A DNA stretch of 64,000 nucleotides from CALJFL01 sp036961205 (lineage in GTDB: Bacteria > Pseudomonadota > Gammaproteobacteria > Pseudomonadales > Halieaceae), in assembly GCA_036961205.1 (NCBI GenBank), contig JBALVI010000001.1:496001-560000 (forward strand), given 5' to 3'. Position numbers and translations under genes: made by a program. The notes beneath the pieces are model-generated. The model did no database searches and was not told the origin of the DNA. It saw only the letters and a list, made by a program, of their open reading frames with translations. Position 1 is the first letter of the stretch. Each line of letters starts with the position of its first letter. Positions 31,614 through 40,244 of this stretch are shown one piece after another.

Positions 31614-34598
31614 ATGATTAAAAAAAGAAAATTAGCTGCCGCTATACGCAGTAGCATAATGAAAGCAGGTCTATTAGCAGGTGCCACGGCACTCGCTGGT
31701 ACTGCTCTGGCCCAGGAAGAAAATCTTGAGCTAGAAGAGGTAGTGATAACAGGCAGCCGTATTACGGTACCTGGCGTCGTCTCTTCCAGCCCCATCATCT
31801 CAGTTGGTGCTGAAGAAATTAAGTTTCAGCAGCAAGTGAGTATTGAAAAAGTATTGCGGAACCTGCCGGCAACCCGCCCTGCTGACGGCTCCAACGTCAA
31901 CAACGGCACAGCCGGGCAAGCCACTGTCGACTTACGTGGTTTAGGCTCCGAACGAAACCTCATCCTGATGAATGGCAGGCGCATGACGCCGTTCAACTAC
32001 GACGGCGAAGTGGACACCAACACTGTCCCGACTGCGCTGATCGAGCGTATCGACATAGTAACCGGTGGTGCTTCAGCGGTTTATGGTTCTGACGCCATTG
32101 CCGGTGCTATCAACTTCATCATGAAAGATGATTTTGAAGGCGTGGAACTGGACATCGGTTCGCAACAGTCTGACGATAATGACGCTGAGACCGATCACAT
32201 TACTTTAACAATGGGCGCCAATCTCGCCGGCGACCGCGGTAACGTGGTATTGAGCGTAGGCTGGAACGAGCGTAAGGCCCTGCTATTGGGCGACCGTCCC
32301 GAGGGCCTGCTGGGCATCAACACCGCCGACGGTGCTGGCCTGGCTGAATTCAACGCTGGTGAAGTTCCTCAGGTCCCAACTGCCTCCAGTTGTACAGGAC
32401 CCAACGTGGTCGACATTACCGGCAGTGGCTCAACCACAGCGATACCCACCCGCTTCACCCTTGTGGGTGATGGCAGAAGCGCCGGTCAGTTTCGTGATGA
32501 CCGGACACTCGGTGCGGAATGTAGTAAGTTCAACTTCAACCCGTTCAACTACTTCCAAACGCCCAACGAGCGTTATAACGCCTTTGCGGCGGGCCATTTT
32601 GACCTGAACGATCAGCACAGCGTTTACAGCACGATCAACTTTGCTAATAATTCAATCACCCAGCAGGTTGCGCCCTCGGGTACCTTTGGCCAGCCCTGGG
32701 ATGTGCCGCTGGCAAACCCATTCCTCAGCGACCAGGCCCGCGAGTACATCATCGATGCGGGTAATGACGCATTGGCTGCTGACTTGCTCAACCCTGAAGG
32801 TGTCAACAACTGGCAGGATATCAACAACAACGGCGTTGTTGATGAGGCTGACTACCTCCAGTTGCAACTGCGTCGTCGTACTGTCGAACTGGGCGCCCGC
32901 TCAGAAGAATACGACAGTGACTACTTCCAGTTCGTCACCGGCGTTGAAGGTGAAGTACCGATGCTGGAAGATTGGCGTTACGACGTTGCCTTCATGTACG
33001 GTGAATCCAACCTGTCCACTGTGCGCGACGGCTATACCAACCTCACCAACATCCAGAACGCGCTGGATTCAACCGATGGCGTAACCTGCAAAAACGGGGA
33101 TTCCACCTGTGTGCCCATCGATTTGTTTGGTGGTTTCGGTACCATTACACCGGAGATGGCCGGCTACGCCCGCGCGATTGCACACCAGCGTCAGGAAGTT
33201 ACGCAGACCATTTATTCTGCCGCTTTCAATGGCCCGGTTGATTTTATCCGCTTACCCACCGCTGACGACGCCCTGGCGATCGCCGTCGGTTATGAGCACC
33301 GTAACGAGACTGGCTCACTGAACCCGGATGAGTGTTTGAAGCTTGCGCCATCCAGCTGTCAGGGCGGCGCCGGTGGTAACCTGCTGCCAATCGACGGTGA
33401 GTACACTGTTGAAGAGTTCTTTATCGAAGGCTTCATGCCACTGGTAGACGGCATGACTGGCGTGCAAGAACTGGCGTTTGAGTTCGGCTGGAGAACCTCT
33501 GACTACACGTCTGTTGGCTCCGTCGATACCTGGAAGCTGGGTTTGAGCTGGCGTCCAATCGAGAGCGTGTTGATCCGTGTAATGGAGCAGGAAGCTAACC
33601 GCGCGCCGAACATCGGCGAGCTGTTTTCTCCTGTCACCACCAACCTGGATAACGCGCAGCAGGATCCCTGTTCGGTTGCCAACTCCAACATCAGCGCTCA
33701 GCTGTCTCAACTGTGTCAGTCTACCGGCATGACCGCCGCGCAGGTAGGTAACGTACAGGATGTGATTTCCGGTCAGGTGAATACCAAATCAGGTAGTGAC
33801 CTGAATTCTCCACCAGACTCTGAGAAGGCTGAAACCTTCACAGCAGGCATAGTTTGGACGCCAGATCTTGGTTTCTTTGACTACACGACTCTGTCGATCG
33901 ATTACTATGACATTGAAATCACCGACATCATCGGTGAGTTCTCTGCTCAGGAAATCCTCGACGCCTGTTACGGTGCCGGCCAAGCCACTGAGTGTGCGAA
34001 GATCGACCGAATCGCGGGCGACCTGACCATTTCTGGCGCGGGTATTAACCTTCTGACTACCAACCTGGATTACCTCCAGGCTGAAGGTATCGACGTTGGT
34101 TTCAACTTCGGCTTCGCCATTGGCAAGTACGGTAACCTGGATTTCAGCGGTAACCTCACCAAGTACTTGACCCAGGAATCTCAGAGCAGCAGCCTGGTTC
34201 CGGTCATTGACTGTAAAGGTTATTACGGCACCACCTGTGATCCGATTTCAGACATCCGCTGGACCCAGCGTACTACCTGGACCTACGATGCCTTCACTGT
34301 GTCAGCGCTGTGGCGTCACCTCGGTTCAATGGACGTTGAAAAGCCTGAAGCCGCCAATGTATACGGCCCATTCCAGAAGATCGATTCGTATGACTACATC
34401 GATCTCTACGCCAGCTATCAGCTGAGCTGGAACGGTGACTTCACCATCTCTGTAGGTGTCGACAACGTTACTGAAGAAGATGCGCCCATCGTGGGTCAGG
34501 ATGCGGGTGATACCAGCTACAACTTTGGTAACACCTTCCCCAGCAGCTACGATGTAATCGGACGTATGTATTCCTTCAACTTGAACTACAGGTACTAG
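31614..34598 (+). CDS. TonB-dependent receptor without STN domain
   Basis: A 994-residue outer-membrane receptor. The signal peptide ends near GTALAQEE (residue 35), followed immediately by a TonB-box-like segment LEEVVITGSRI. The plug domain (about 55-175) contains RIDIVTGGASAVYGSDAIAG, and the barrel ends FNLNYRY. There is no room for an STN domain, so it transports but should not signal to FecR. Residues 402-413 read DINNNGVVDEAD, a dockerin/EF-hand-like calcium loop in an extracellular-loop region. Several cysteine pairs (for example DECLKLAPSSC and DACYGAGQATEC) suggest disulphides in loops. It ends at a strong terminator. Substrate unknown. Confidence 0.93.
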   Translation: MIKKRKLAAAIRSSIMKAGLLAGATALAGTALAQEENLELEEVVITGSRITVPGVVSSSPIISVGAEEIKFQQQVSIEKVLRNLPATRPADGSNVNNGTAGQATVDLRGLGSERNLILMNGRRMTPFNYDGEVDTNTVPTALIERIDIVTGGASAVYGSDAIAGAINFIMKDDFEGVELDIGSQQSDDNDAETDHITLTMGANLAGDRGNVVLSVGWNERKALLLGDRPEGLLGINTADGAGLAEFNAGEVPQVPTASSCTGPNVVDITGSGSTTAIPTRFTLVGDGRSAGQFRDDRTLGAECSKFNFNPFNYFQTPNERYNAFAAGHFDLNDQHSVYSTINFANNSITQQVAPSGTFGQPWDVPLANPFLSDQAREYIIDAGNDALAADLLNPEGVNNWQDINNNGVVDEADYLQLQLRRRTVELGARSEEYDSDYFQFVTGVEGEVPMLEDWRYDVAFMYGESNLSTVRDGYTNLTNIQNALDSTDGVTCKNGDSTCVPIDLFGGFGTITPEMAGYARAIAHQRQEVTQTIYSAAFNGPVDFIRLPTADDALAIAVGYEHRNETGSLNPDECLKLAPSSCQGGAGGNLLPIDGEYTVEEFFIEGFMPLVDGMTGVQELAFEFGWRTSDYTSVGSVDTWKLGLSWRPIESVLIRVMEQEANRAPNIGELFSPVTTNLDNAQQDPCSVANSNISAQLSQLCQSTGMTAAQVGNVQDVISGQVNTKSGSDLNSPPDSEKAETFTAGIVWTPDLGFFDYTTLSIDYYDIEITDIIGEFSAQEILDACYGAGQATECAKIDRIAGDLTISGAGINLLTTNLDYLQAEGIDVGFNFGFAIGKYGNLDFSGNLTKYLTQESQSSSLVPVIDCKGYYGTTCDPISDIRWTQRTTWTYDAFTVSALWRHLGSMDVEKPEAANVYGPFQKIDSYDYIDLYASYQLSWNGDFTISVGVDNVTEEDAPIVGQDAGDTSYNFGNTFPSSYDVIGRMYSFNLNYRY

Positions 34599-34645
34599 GA
34601 ACTTTAACGATACTGCGGCGGGTCATAGCTCGCCGCGTTACCCTT

Positions 34646-34677
34646 AAAGCCCACATCTTTGATGCGGGCTTTTTTTA
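34646..34677 (+). terminator. Intrinsic terminator after the second receptor
   Basis: AAAGCCCACATC pairs with GATGCGGGCTTT (one G-T pair) around TTT, followed by a T-run. This closes the receptor transcription unit. Confidence 0.88.
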
Positions 34678-34690
34678 TCTCTGGCGAATC

Positions 34691-34729
34691 TTACCCAGAG
34701 CGTTGACCCCATCGCAGCGCTCTGGGTAA
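34691..34729. repeat. Perfect 12-bp inverted repeat, 15-nt loop
   Basis: TTACCCAGAGCG (34691-34702) and CGCTCTGGGTAA (34718-34729) are exact reverse complements. It lies just past the receptor terminator and 40 bases before the next start codon. It could be a second terminator-like stem or a regulator site for the following gene; no T-run is present. Confidence 0.7.
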
Positions 34730-34769
34730 AGTTCGTTACCCATTGGCAACAATGAAAATCAGGTTAGTT

Positions 34770-35363
34770 ATGAAAACTGTCACTCTTTTAATTACCGTGC
34801 TGACGCTCTCTTTTGCTCAGTACGCGATGCCCCAGCCCGGATCTCAACTGGAAGAGGTCATGACCGCCGACGAGATCAGCGCCATGGGCCTGAAAAAGCT
34901 TTCCCCGCAAGAACAGCAGCAACTGCTTGAATGGGTTCAGAATTTCCGCCAGACAACGCCCGTGGTCGCGGACTCACCAGCGGCAGTTCCCGCAGTAACT
35001 ACGACAACCGCGACAACTGATGCAACTTCGAGTGCAAAGGCGGCAGCGCCCTCGACTACGGTCGCAACTGAATCTTCAGCCATCACCGCAGAAGCCACAG
35101 CCACAACCGAAGCTGACAACTTTGGCAAAGCCGCTGAACAAGCCGATGAAATGACCTCCAGAATCCCCGGGACATTTACTGGCTGGACTGGCAATACAAA
35201 ATTCGTGCTGGAAAACGGCCAGGTATGGCAGCAGCGCTACGCCACCCGATGGACTACCGAACTCGAAAACCCAGAGGTTATCGTCAAACGTGGCCTGTTT
35301 GGATTGCATCGCATGGAAATCGTAGACACCAGTAAAAGTGTTCCGGTAAAACGCATTAAGTAA
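34770..35363 (+). CDS. Exported protein with low-complexity linker (unrecognised)
   Basis: About 197 residues. A signal peptide MKTVTLLITVLTLSFAQYAM is followed by a short helical region with SAMGLKKLSPQEQQQLLEWV, an Ala/Thr/Ser-rich low-complexity linker (about 55-115), and a compact C-terminal domain. The latter includes FTGWTGNTKFVLENGQVWQQ and RGLFGLHRMEIVDTS. That C-terminal pattern recurs in small exported proteins of marine gammaproteobacteria, but I cannot name the family. I use the ATG at 34770 (AGG upstream); an ATG at 34752 and a TTG at 34743 are in frame. It lies 18 bases before the MarC-family gene, probably in the same transcript. Confidence 0.75.
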   Translation: MKTVTLLITVLTLSFAQYAMPQPGSQLEEVMTADEISAMGLKKLSPQEQQQLLEWVQNFRQTTPVVADSPAAVPAVTTTTATTDATSSAKAAAPSTTVATESSAITAEATATTEADNFGKAAEQADEMTSRIPGTFTGWTGNTKFVLENGQVWQQRYATRWTTELENPEVIVKRGLFGLHRMEIVDTSKSVPVKRIK

Positions 35364-35381
35364 CGGCCGGGAGGCCAAGCC

Positions 35382-35984
35382 ATGGACACCGTCCTCGCGA
35401 CTTTTATCACCCTGGTGCTGGTTATGGACCCCCTGGGTAATGTGCCGATTTTTCTCTCGGTCCTTAAGGATGTGGACAGTAAACGCCGGCAATGGGTGAT
35501 TTTTCGCGAGCTGCTGATCGCGCTGGCGGTGCTGCTGCTTTTTCTTTACGCCGGCAGCTCGATATTGGCAGCCATGGGCCTGAAGCAGGAATCGATTAGC
35601 ATCGCCGGAGGGATCATTCTTTTCCTTATTGCCATCAGAATGATATTTCCCTCAGACGGTGGCGTGATGGGCGATACACCCGAGGGTGAGCCGTTTATCG
35701 TGCCGCTGGCAATCCCCGCAGTTGCCGGCCCCTCCTCGTTGGCACTGGCCATGTTGATGGTTAATACCGACCCCAGCCGAATGCTGGAGTGGACCATTGC
35801 TTTGGTCGGAGCCTGGGCGGTAGTGGCAGTCGTGCTAATGGCCTCGCCCCTGCTGTTAAAAGTACTGGGTAGTCGCGGTTTGATTGCGATGGAGCGGCTG
35901 ATGGGCATGATTCTGGTAATAATTGCAGTACAAATGTTCTTCGATGGCGTTATTCAGTTTCTGCATTTACAGGGCAGTACCTGA
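35382..35984 (+). CDS. MarC/YhgN family inner-membrane protein
   Basis: A 200-residue, six-helix membrane protein. The family motifs are LVMDPLGNVPIFLSVLKD at the end of the first helix and FIVPLAIPAVAGPSSLALAM near residue 105. E. coli YhgN is the nearest named relative I can think of. Some archaeal relatives carry amino acids, but the bacterial function is unproven; despite its name MarC is not shown to confer multidrug resistance. The start at 35382 follows GGGAGG at 35369-35374. It faces the alpha/beta hydrolase gene tail to tail with six bases between. Confidence 0.88.
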   Translation: MDTVLATFITLVLVMDPLGNVPIFLSVLKDVDSKRRQWVIFRELLIALAVLLLFLYAGSSILAAMGLKQESISIAGGIILFLIAIRMIFPSDGGVMGDTPEGEPFIVPLAIPAVAGPSSLALAMLMVNTDPSRMLEWTIALVGAWAVVAVVLMASPLLLKVLGSRGLIAMERLMGMILVIIAVQMFFDGVIQFLHLQGST

Positions 35985-35990
35985 AGCGGG

Positions 35991-36926
35991 CTAACTCTCC
36001 AGGTATTCATCCACTATAGATAAAAAGTGCTCTCTCAGAGCAGGAGCCTCATTCGCCAACTGGTGGCCCGCACCCGCCTGTAGCTCAATTCGACTACCGG
36101 GAAATAAGTCGCCGATGTGGGCAATGTTGTAACGCCAGTCTACAGTTGTGTCCCGATCGCCCTGCAACACCAAAACCGGCCCCACCCCCAGATCCTGTAG
36201 TGGCATGTTAGCGAGCCAGTCCTTAAGCGCCGCCACCCAAGACAACGGCAGACGCTTGGGCTGAAGGGGATCATTCTTGATAAATTCCAGGAAGGCCGGA
36301 TCCGAGGAATTGCGTTTGAACTCGCGCGCTATGGTGTCGACAATGAGACTGGCAAGGCCATGCGCAATGCGCAATCGCCGCCAACTTACCGGGCGCAGCA
36401 ACGGCGCCAGAAATACAGTGCGTTCAAAGGGCCATGCATAGCACCGCGCGAACTCCATCACCGCAGAACAACCGGTACTCTGCGCCATCACCGATGTTTT
36501 AAGCTCAGGCATATCAACTGCCTGCAGCACATCGTTAAGTGCAGTTCCGTAAGCTGAAAAGCTGTCTATGGTCACGGGCTCTCCCGTAGATAGACCGTGG
36601 CCCGGCAAATCAAAAATCACCACGTTGAAATTATTACGCAGGCCATACTCTATGAGGTGTCGAAACAGCCCGCTGTGGTCGGTATAGCCGTGAACCAGTA
36701 TAAGGTTGGCCCGGGCATCAGCCTGCAGCCAGCGATGTACCGCCAACTTATAGGTACCAGACTCAACAGTGCCACAGCGGTAAGTGATCGACGATGGAGA
36801 ATCGACAAGATCAAGGCCGTAAAAGCGCCACCACGAAAGCAGTTCCTCACTGGAAGTTTGGCCAGCACTGAACGCAGGCAGGCTCTCTCGCAGAGCCTGC
36901 AGATCAGCGGCGGAAGGAATTACCAC
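35991..36926 (-). CDS. Alpha/beta hydrolase (serine aminopeptidase S33/lysophospholipase-like)
   Basis: A 311-residue alpha/beta hydrolase. The oxyanion-loop segment is LILVHGYTDHSGLFRHLIEY (near 75-94). The nucleophile elbow reads MAQSTGCSAV with S150, so the first glycine of GxSxG is replaced by alanine. The acid is in LQGDRDTTVDWRYN and the histidine in GAGHQLANEAP. No signal peptide. The substrate is unknown; monoacylglycerol lipases and lysophospholipases share the pattern. The GTG start at 36926 is only seven bases after fba, making it the last gene of the tkt-epd-pgk-fba transcript. Confidence 0.85.
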   Translation of the reverse strand: MVIPSAADLQALRESLPAFSAGQTSSEELLSWWRFYGLDLVDSPSSITYRCGTVESGTYKLAVHRWLQADARANLILVHGYTDHSGLFRHLIEYGLRNNFNVVIFDLPGHGLSTGEPVTIDSFSAYGTALNDVLQAVDMPELKTSVMAQSTGCSAVMEFARCYAWPFERTVFLAPLLRPVSWRRLRIAHGLASLIVDTIAREFKRNSSDPAFLEFIKNDPLQPKRLPLSWVAALKDWLANMPLQDLGVGPVLVLQGDRDTTVDWRYNIAHIGDLFPGSRIELQAGAGHQLANEAPALREHFLSIVDEYLES

Positions 36927-36933
36927 AACGAGC

Positions 36934-37998
36934 TCACTTCACCTGAGAGACGAGATCTCCCGCGCTATATGCCTGCTCCATCGCTTCCAGGGAGTTCACT
37001 TTGATCTGTGAAGCATGGCCTGCGCTGCCAAAGGCCTCATAGCGATTGGAGCAGATTTCTTTCATCGCAGTGATGGTCACGGCAAGAAATTTTCGCGGAT
37101 CAAACTCACTGGGGTTCTGAGCCAGAAACCGGCGTACTGCACCTGTGGATGCGAGGCGAAGATCTGTATCAATATTGATCTTGCGCACACCGTGACGGAT
37201 GCCCTCCTGAATTTGCTCTACGGGCACGCCATAAGTTTCTGGAATCTCGCCGCCGTACTCATTGATCACTGCTAACCACTCCTGGGGCACCGACGAAGAG
37301 CCGTGCATAACCAGATGCGTGCCCGGTATGCGTGAGTGAATTTCCTTGATGCGACCAATATCCAGAATGTCGCCAGTGGGCGGTCGGCTAAACTTATAGG
37401 CGCCGTGACTGGTGCCGCAGGCTATCGCCAGAGCGTCTACCTGAGTCGCTTTTACAAATTCGGCGGCCTCTTCCGGGTCGGTCAACATCTGTTCCTGGGT
37501 TAGTATCCCCTCGGCACCAATACCGTCTTCTTCTCCGGCCTGGCCAGTTTCCAGGGAACCCAGACAGCCAAGTTCTCCCTCAACAGAGACACCACAAGCG
37601 TGCGCCATTTCTACCACGCGGCGGGTAACGTCGACATTGTAGTCGTAGTCCATGGGTGTTTTTCCGTCCTCACCCAGGGAACCGTCCATCATCACTGAAC
37701 TGAACCCCAGCTGGATAGAACGCTGACAGACCCCGGGAGAAACACCGTGATCCTGATGCACCACTACGGGTATGTGAGGAAATTCATTCATTGCGGCTTC
37801 CATCATCGCGCGCAGGAAGGACCCACCGGCATACTTTCTGGCGCCAGCGCTGGCCTGCATGATTACTGGAGAGTCCGTCTCATTGGCAGCCTCCATTATT
37901 GCCCGGGTTTGCTCCAGATTATTAACATTGAAGGCCGGCACGCCGTAGCTGTACTCCGCCGCATGATCCAGTAATTGACGCAAACTGATTAAAGCCAT
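36934..37998 (-). CDS. fba: Fructose-bisphosphate aldolase class II
   Basis: A 354-residue zinc-dependent aldolase that interconverts fructose-1,6-bisphosphate with dihydroxyacetone phosphate and glyceraldehyde-3-phosphate. PVVVHQDHGVSP carries a zinc histidine and the catalytic aspartate. CGTSHGAYKF and VMHGSSSVPQEW carry the other zinc histidines. NIDTDLRLA is the C-terminal phosphate-binding segment. The length and the VDVTRRVVEMAHACGVSVEG segment match the Calvin-cycle (CbbA-like) subtype common in Pseudomonas. It sits 43 bases after pgk. Confidence 0.96.
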   Translation of the reverse strand: MALISLRQLLDHAAEYSYGVPAFNVNNLEQTRAIMEAANETDSPVIMQASAGARKYAGGSFLRAMMEAAMNEFPHIPVVVHQDHGVSPGVCQRSIQLGFSSVMMDGSLGEDGKTPMDYDYNVDVTRRVVEMAHACGVSVEGELGCLGSLETGQAGEEDGIGAEGILTQEQMLTDPEEAAEFVKATQVDALAIACGTSHGAYKFSRPPTGDILDIGRIKEIHSRIPGTHLVMHGSSSVPQEWLAVINEYGGEIPETYGVPVEQIQEGIRHGVRKINIDTDLRLASTGAVRRFLAQNPSEFDPRKFLAVTITAMKEICSNRYEAFGSAGHASQIKVNSLEAMEQAYSAGDLVSQVK

Positions 37999-38041
37999 GA
38001 TCTAAATCCTCTACTGCAATGGTTGGTACGCCAGATGGCGT

Positions 38042-39214
38042 TCAATCTTCGTTCGCTCTTTGCTGCAACATAGCAACAGCGGGCAGCGTTTTACCCTCTA
38101 CATATTCAAGAAACGCACCACCACCGGTGGAGATGTAGGAAATCTTGTCAGTGATGCCAAATTTATCAATTGCCGCCAGCGTATCGCCGCCCCCTGCCAG
38201 GGAGAAAGCATCGCTCTCGGCAATGGCCCTGGACAGCGCCTCGGTACCACCAGCAAACTGGTCAAATTCGAACACACCCACCGGGCCATTCCATAAAATA
38301 GTACCCGCGTTCATTAGTACCTTCGCAATGTCTGCGGACGCCTGCGGGCCGATATCAAAAATCATATCGTCGCTTTCCACCGTATCTGCATTTTTGAGCG
38401 TCGCTTCGGCAGATTCGGAAAATTCCTTGCCGGTAACGACATCTACTGGCAAAGGAATACTGGTCTTGGCCATGAGCGCTTGCGCGGCTGGCAGCAAATC
38501 GTGTTCGCACAGGGACTTACCCACCGGCAACCCGGCTGCCGCAAGAAAGGTATTAGCTATGCCGCCACCAACCACCAACTGATCAACTTTATCGGCAAGC
38601 GTTTCCAATACCGTAAGCTTGGTTGAAACCTTGGAACCCCCGACTATGGCAACCATCGGTCTGGCCGGGTTACTCAGGGCCAGTTCCAATGCGCTTAACT
38701 CGCCGGCTAACAAAGGGCCGGCACAGGCCACAGGCGCATGCTGGGCAACGCCATGTGTGGATGCCTGAGCGCGGTGGGCAGTGCCGAATGCATCCATTAC
38801 AAAAATGTCACACAGCGCAGCATACTCTTTGGCCAGCGCTTCATCGTCGGCCTTCTCGCCGATGTTGAAGCGAACATTTTCCAGCAGAGCAACTTCTCCT
38901 GACGATAGTTCCACACCAGATCGCCAGTCGCTCACCAGACTGACGTTCTTGTCTAGCAGACCGGCAAGATGGTCGGCCACCGGCGCTAGAGAGAAGGCCG
39001 CATCGAACTCACCTTCAACTGGTCGGCCCAGGTGTGACATCAGTATTACCTGCGCACCCGCAGCAAGCGCTGCGTTGATCGTCGGCAGCGTGGCTCGAAT
39101 ACGGGCGTCACTGCTGACCGCCCCATTTTTGAGTGGCACGTTCAGATCCTCACGGATCAGCACGCGCTTGCCAGCCAGGTCCAGGTTACTCATTAATTTT
39201 ACATTTAGCGTCAT
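38042..39214 (-). CDS. pgk: Phosphoglycerate kinase
   Basis: A 390-residue kinase interconverting 1,3-bisphosphoglycerate + ADP and 3-phosphoglycerate + ATP. N-terminal substrate motifs are VLIREDLNVPLKNGAVSSDA and LMSHLGRPVEGEFD. The nucleotide domain holds VAIVGGSKVSTKLTVLETLA, ILWNGPVGVFEFDQFAGGTE and the glycine loop LAGGGDTLAAID, with STGGGAFLEYVEG near the end. The ATG at 39214 has GGAG eight bases upstream. It lies nine bases after epd. Confidence 0.97.
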   Translation of the reverse strand: MTLNVKLMSNLDLAGKRVLIREDLNVPLKNGAVSSDARIRATLPTINAALAAGAQVILMSHLGRPVEGEFDAAFSLAPVADHLAGLLDKNVSLVSDWRSGVELSSGEVALLENVRFNIGEKADDEALAKEYAALCDIFVMDAFGTAHRAQASTHGVAQHAPVACAGPLLAGELSALELALSNPARPMVAIVGGSKVSTKLTVLETLADKVDQLVVGGGIANTFLAAAGLPVGKSLCEHDLLPAAQALMAKTSIPLPVDVVTGKEFSESAEATLKNADTVESDDMIFDIGPQASADIAKVLMNAGTILWNGPVGVFEFDQFAGGTEALSRAIAESDAFSLAGGGDTLAAIDKFGITDKISYISTGGGAFLEYVEGKTLPAVAMLQQRANED

Positions 39215-39223
39215 AGTAAGCTC

Positions 39224-40234
39224 CTACAAACTGCCCCAGTAACGGGCTACATCCAGCATACGGTTAGCGTAGGCCCATTCATTGTCGAACCAGGTGAGTA
39301 CTTTAACCAACTGGTCACCGCTGACCCGGGTTTGGTTGGCGTCGACGATGCTTGATCTTGCGTCGTGATTGAAATCACAGGACGCCAGCGGCTCCTCCGT
39401 ATAGCCCAACACACCGTCAAAGCCGGAATTTGCAGCAGCCTGCAAGGCGCGATTAACTGCCGCCTCATCTGTGGCTGTTTTTACGCTGACCGTTAGATCC
39501 ATCGCCGAGACATTCAGCGTCGGCACCCGCAGGGCCTGGGCAGTAAATTCAGCTTTCAACTCCGGTAATATCCGTTCGATCCCACGCGCCAATGCTGTGT
39601 CCACAGGAATAATCGAATGTGCCGAGGCGCGCGTTTTGCGCAGGTCGGTATCGTGATACGCATCCAGTACCGGCTGATCATTCATCAGCGAGTGAATAGT
39701 GGTAATGGTGCCGCTGGCGATGCCAAAGGCGTCATCGAGTACTTTGATTACCGGCACGATGCCGTTGGTGGTACAGGAGGCATTCGAGACCACCCGATCG
39801 CTGGCTCGCAATTGTTGATGGTTAACGCCATAAACTACCGTGGCATCAACATCCGCTTGCGCAGGTTGGGAGAACAACACTCGCGCTGCGCCCTGCTGCA
39901 AATGCTGCTCGGCGGTGGCCCTGTCGCTGAAAGACCCAGTGCACTCCAACACCATATCAATCCCCAGATCCGACCACGGCAAGTTGCCAATGGAGGGCGA
40001 TGAGAACAGGGCTATGGTGTGCCCGGCAATTTCCAGAGCACTGGCATTACCGCTGATTTCCGCAGGAAAACGACCGTGGGTAGAGTCATAGCGAGTCAGG
40101 TGCAACACGGTACGAGCATCTGCGATCTCGTTGATAGCGACCACCTGAAGTTGCTCACGCAGAGGACTCTCGTAAAGTGCCCGCAGCACGCAACGTCCGA
40201 TTCTACCGTAGCCATTGATTGCCAAACGCAACAC
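39224..40234 (-). CDS. epd: D-erythrose-4-phosphate dehydrogenase
   Basis: A 336-residue GAPDH-family enzyme. The NAD-binding start is LAINGYGRIGRCVLRALYES. The catalytic C154 lies in VVSNASCTTNGIVPVIKVLD, with the partner histidine in the GTITTIHSLMNDQ segment. The pattern VAINEIADARTVLHLTRYDS, with LHLTRYD in place of the GAPDH phrase, and the position between tkt and pgk favour Epd, which makes 4-phosphoerythronate for pyridoxal phosphate synthesis. A glyceraldehyde-3-phosphate role cannot be excluded. The GTG start at 40234 follows AGGA by eight bases; tkt ends ten bases upstream. Confidence 0.9.
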   Translation of the reverse strand: MLRLAINGYGRIGRCVLRALYESPLREQLQVVAINEIADARTVLHLTRYDSTHGRFPAEISGNASALEIAGHTIALFSSPSIGNLPWSDLGIDMVLECTGSFSDRATAEQHLQQGAARVLFSQPAQADVDATVVYGVNHQQLRASDRVVSNASCTTNGIVPVIKVLDDAFGIASGTITTIHSLMNDQPVLDAYHDTDLRKTRASAHSIIPVDTALARGIERILPELKAEFTAQALRVPTLNVSAMDLTVSVKTATDEAAVNRALQAAANSGFDGVLGYTEEPLASCDFNHDARSSIVDANQTRVSGDQLVKVLTWFDNEWAYANRMLDVARYWGSL

Positions 40235-40244
40235 AGCATGTGTC

